A DNA stretch of 64,000 bases from Parapedobacter sp037190485 (GTDB lineage Bacteria > Bacteroidota > Bacteroidia > Sphingobacteriales > Sphingobacteriaceae), in the NCBI GenBank assembly GCA_037190485.1, contig JBBCJB010000032.1:7556-71555 (forward strand). Reading direction: 5' to 3'. This document shows positions 62,680 through 64,000 of the stretch, in pieces. The translations under genes and the position numbers were made by a program. Every line of letters begins with the position of its first letter. The stretch's first letter is position 1. Under the pieces are notes generated by a model. It worked only from the letters and a program-made list of their open reading frames with translations, was not told the origin of the DNA and searched no databases.

Positions 62680-64000
62680 TTACTGCCGCTTTATCAAAAC
62701 CCATCCGGCGTGACGTTCTTGCCTGCCGCCTTCGTGCGTGATGATCAAGTAATAGTAGGTACCTTCATTTAGCCCCTGACCGTTCCAATTGTTTCGGTAG
62801 TTGTTGTTGCGATACACCTCGTTACCCCAACGGTTCACTACCGTGAGCTCAACCCGATCGAAACCTTCTATTCCGACAATCTCAAACTCGTCGTTCTTTC
62901 CGTCGTCATTTGGCGTAAATACGTTCGGAATCTTGAACGGCCTTACGTTTACCGTTACCGTTATTTTGGCCACGTTGGATACGAGTCCGTTCGCATCGCT
63001 TAGCTCATATTCCACAACACTCACGCCCGTGAAACCGTCGGCTGGTGTAAAGGTAACGATTCCTTGATTGTTCACCGTATAAACGCCTTGACCGGGCACA
63101 GTAAGCGATGTTACGCGCTCGCCTGCCGGGTTGATGAATTTCACCGTCGATCGATCGATCGGGCTGCTGCCAGCGATATCGTTTTCGATGACTGCTATCG
63201 TGGTAGACTGGCGGTACTCCGTTGTCTTGGCGTCATCATTCGCTGTCGGCGATACTTCGGCAGCGACACCTTGTACGGTTATCGTGATTGCCGCTTGATT
63301 GGACGTAAGCCCGTTCTGATCCTTGACCGTGTAATTGACTGTGGATGCGCCGACATAATCCGCATCGGGCGTGAAGGTGATTTGTCCATTGCCATCAACC
63401 ACATAGGTTCCTTCTCCTGCGATGGTCACCGTGGTGACTTCGTTACCCGTTACCGGATCGATAAACCGTACGGTACCCCGGACGATTGGAGAGCTTCCTG
63501 CCTGATCGTCTTGCGTGACGTCGGCAAGGGTCACCGGTTTGCCTTGGTCGGTAGTTGCCTCATTAGGGGTCGCTACCGGGCCATAGATTACCGGTACGTT
63601 AACCTCCGGCGTCTTGGGGTTCTCGGGGTTCTTCGGATCGGTAACCGTGGCCACGTTGCGGATGTTGCCCGCAGCGATGTCGCCTTCGGTGACCGTGTAG
63701 CTGTAGGTGATCACCGCGTCCTGGCCCACGGCAAGGCTCGCGATCGTGTAGACGCCGCCCGTCCAGCCCGCGCCGCTGCCCATCGCATCCGCGACCGTGA
63801 CGCCGGACAGCGCCACATCGCCCGTGTTGGTGACCGTGATCGTGTAGGTGATCACGTCGCCCGCTTTGCTCACTCGGTCCACGTCGGATACCTTGGTGGC
63901 CGTGAAGCCGCTGACAGGTACGTTGACCTCGGGAGTCTCAGGGTTCTCGGGGTTCTTCGGATCGGTAACCGTGGCCACGTTGCGGATGTTGCCCTCAGCG
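62680..64000 (-). CDS. Large repeat adhesin with DUF11-like repeats and a CHU_C type IX sorting domain (5' end beyond the window)
   Basis: Partial: the frame is open to the window edge and the start is not present. In translation order: the end of a DUF11-like repeat (ITYTITVTNTGDVALSGVTV), repeated with a 324-bp period at almost identical DNA level; two cadherin-like/tandem Ig domains (QDDQAGSSPIVRGTVRFIDP; NDIAGSSPIDRSTVKFINPA); then the gliding-motility-type C-terminal domain (NVFTPNDDGKNDEFEIVGIE, NRWGNEVYRNNNYRNNWNGQ), a type B signal for type IX secretion. A secreted, surface-attached protein, transported with help of the PorP protein downstream. Confidence 0.92.
   Translation of the reverse strand, partial: AEGNIRNVATVTDPKNPENPETPEVNVPVSGFTATKVSDVDRVSKAGDVITYTITVTNTGDVALSGVTVADAMGSGAGWTGGVYTIASLAVGQDAVITYSYTVTEGDIAAGNIRNVATVTDPKNPENPKTPEVNVPVIYGPVATPNEATTDQGKPVTLADVTQDDQAGSSPIVRGTVRFIDPVTGNEVTTVTIAGEGTYVVDGNGQITFTPDADYVGASTVNYTVKDQNGLTSNQAAITITVQGVAAEVSPTANDDAKTTEYRQSTTIAVIENDIAGSSPIDRSTVKFINPAGERVTSLTVPGQGVYTVNNQGIVTFTPADGFTGVSVVEYELSDANGLVSNVAKITVTVNVRPFKIPNVFTPNDDGKNDEFEIVGIEGFDRVELTVVNRWGNEVYRNNNYRNNWNGQGLNEGTYYYLIITHEGGRQERHAGWVLIKRQ
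63641..64000 (-). repeat. 324-bp (108-residue) near-identical DUF11 repeats, array continuing past the edge
   Basis: The segment beginning GTAACCGTGGCCACGTTGCG on the plus strand occurs at 63641 and 63965, 324 bp apart. One full unit is visible, with only few differences where the copies overlap (ENPETPEV against ENPKTPEV; GNIRNVATVTDPKNPEN in both). Confidence 0.85.

Noticed and set aside
1..64000. tRNA, rRNA, prophage or toxin-antitoxin genes
   Set aside because: No cloverleaf arms with a TTCGA loop and matching acceptor stem, no rRNA-like sequence, and no phage or toxin families were noticed by reading.

Overview
The window looks like a chromosomal segment of a member of the Bacteroidota, most likely Sphingobacteriales/Sphingobacteriaceae, with fairly high GC (roughly half by eye; Parapedobacter-like is a guess). 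Evidence for this: SusC/SusD preceded by an ECF sigma and FecR anti-sigma, type IX secretion genes (CHU_C sorting domain, PorP/SprF, OmpA-TPR protein), S46 dipeptidyl-peptidases, futalosine-pathway menaquinone genes, DUF4199/DUF4153/DUF1543 proteins, and repeated promoter elements of the Bacteroidetes type (TTTG, about 19 bp, TAnnTTTG).

Layout. 0-7.4 kb: housekeeping genes (CDF metal exporter, lipoprotein-type O-methyltransferase, aminotransferase, ABC permease, queA-ispD, a 50-residue membrane protein, MBL hydrolase). 7.5-12.2 kb: a minus-strand operon starting with a dihydroorotase-like protein that has lost its metal and catalytic residues, then an acidic protein of unknown function, a DUF4199 membrane protein and two family-2 glycosyltransferases. 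12.2-17.3 kb: ubiX, a small conserved protein, a DUF4153 membrane protein, and a DPP7-type S46 peptidase. 17.4-25.8 kb: a nutrient-uptake locus (sigma, FecR, SusC, SusD, sulfatase) that probably handles a sulfated glycan. 25.9-29.8 kb: MATE exporter divergent from a DPP11-type S46 peptidase, then a YnfA-type protein.

29.8-33.7 kb is a decayed accessory patch: a frameshifted gene remnant, a degenerate 42-bp tandem repeat array, an IS3-family element with a predicted -1 frameshift, possible ends of another element, gene fragments, a small membrane protein, and a DoxX-like gene with an in-frame stop.

33.7-43.3 kb: alcohol dehydrogenase, GDPD-like phosphodiesterase, NamZ-type muramidase, then a two-gene exported operon (Tat-signal Gfo/Idh/MocA oxidoreductase plus a HEAT protein with two DUF1080 domains) facing a ROK regulator across an AT-rich region containing an inverted repeat. 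Together these suggest a periplasmic route that oxidises a sugar to a 3-keto form and then cleaves it. 43.3-59.5 kb: glycosyltransferase, Nudix hydrolase, acyl-ACP desaturase, DUF1543 protein, a pair of guanidino-modifying enzymes (arginine deiminase family and CtlX), glmM, PAP2 phosphatase, ZIP transporter, MarR regulator, mqnA/phosphatase/mqnE, an MsbA-like exporter, and an aminotransferase plus prephenate dehydrogenase pair. 59.6-64 kb: a type IX secretion-linked cluster of OmpA/TPR protein, PorP/SprF, and the C-terminal part of a large repeat adhesin that runs off the window edge.

Several genes have a TAnnTTTG box only 6-8 nt before the start codon, which suggests leaderless transcripts. 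No rRNA, tRNA or CRISPR array was seen.
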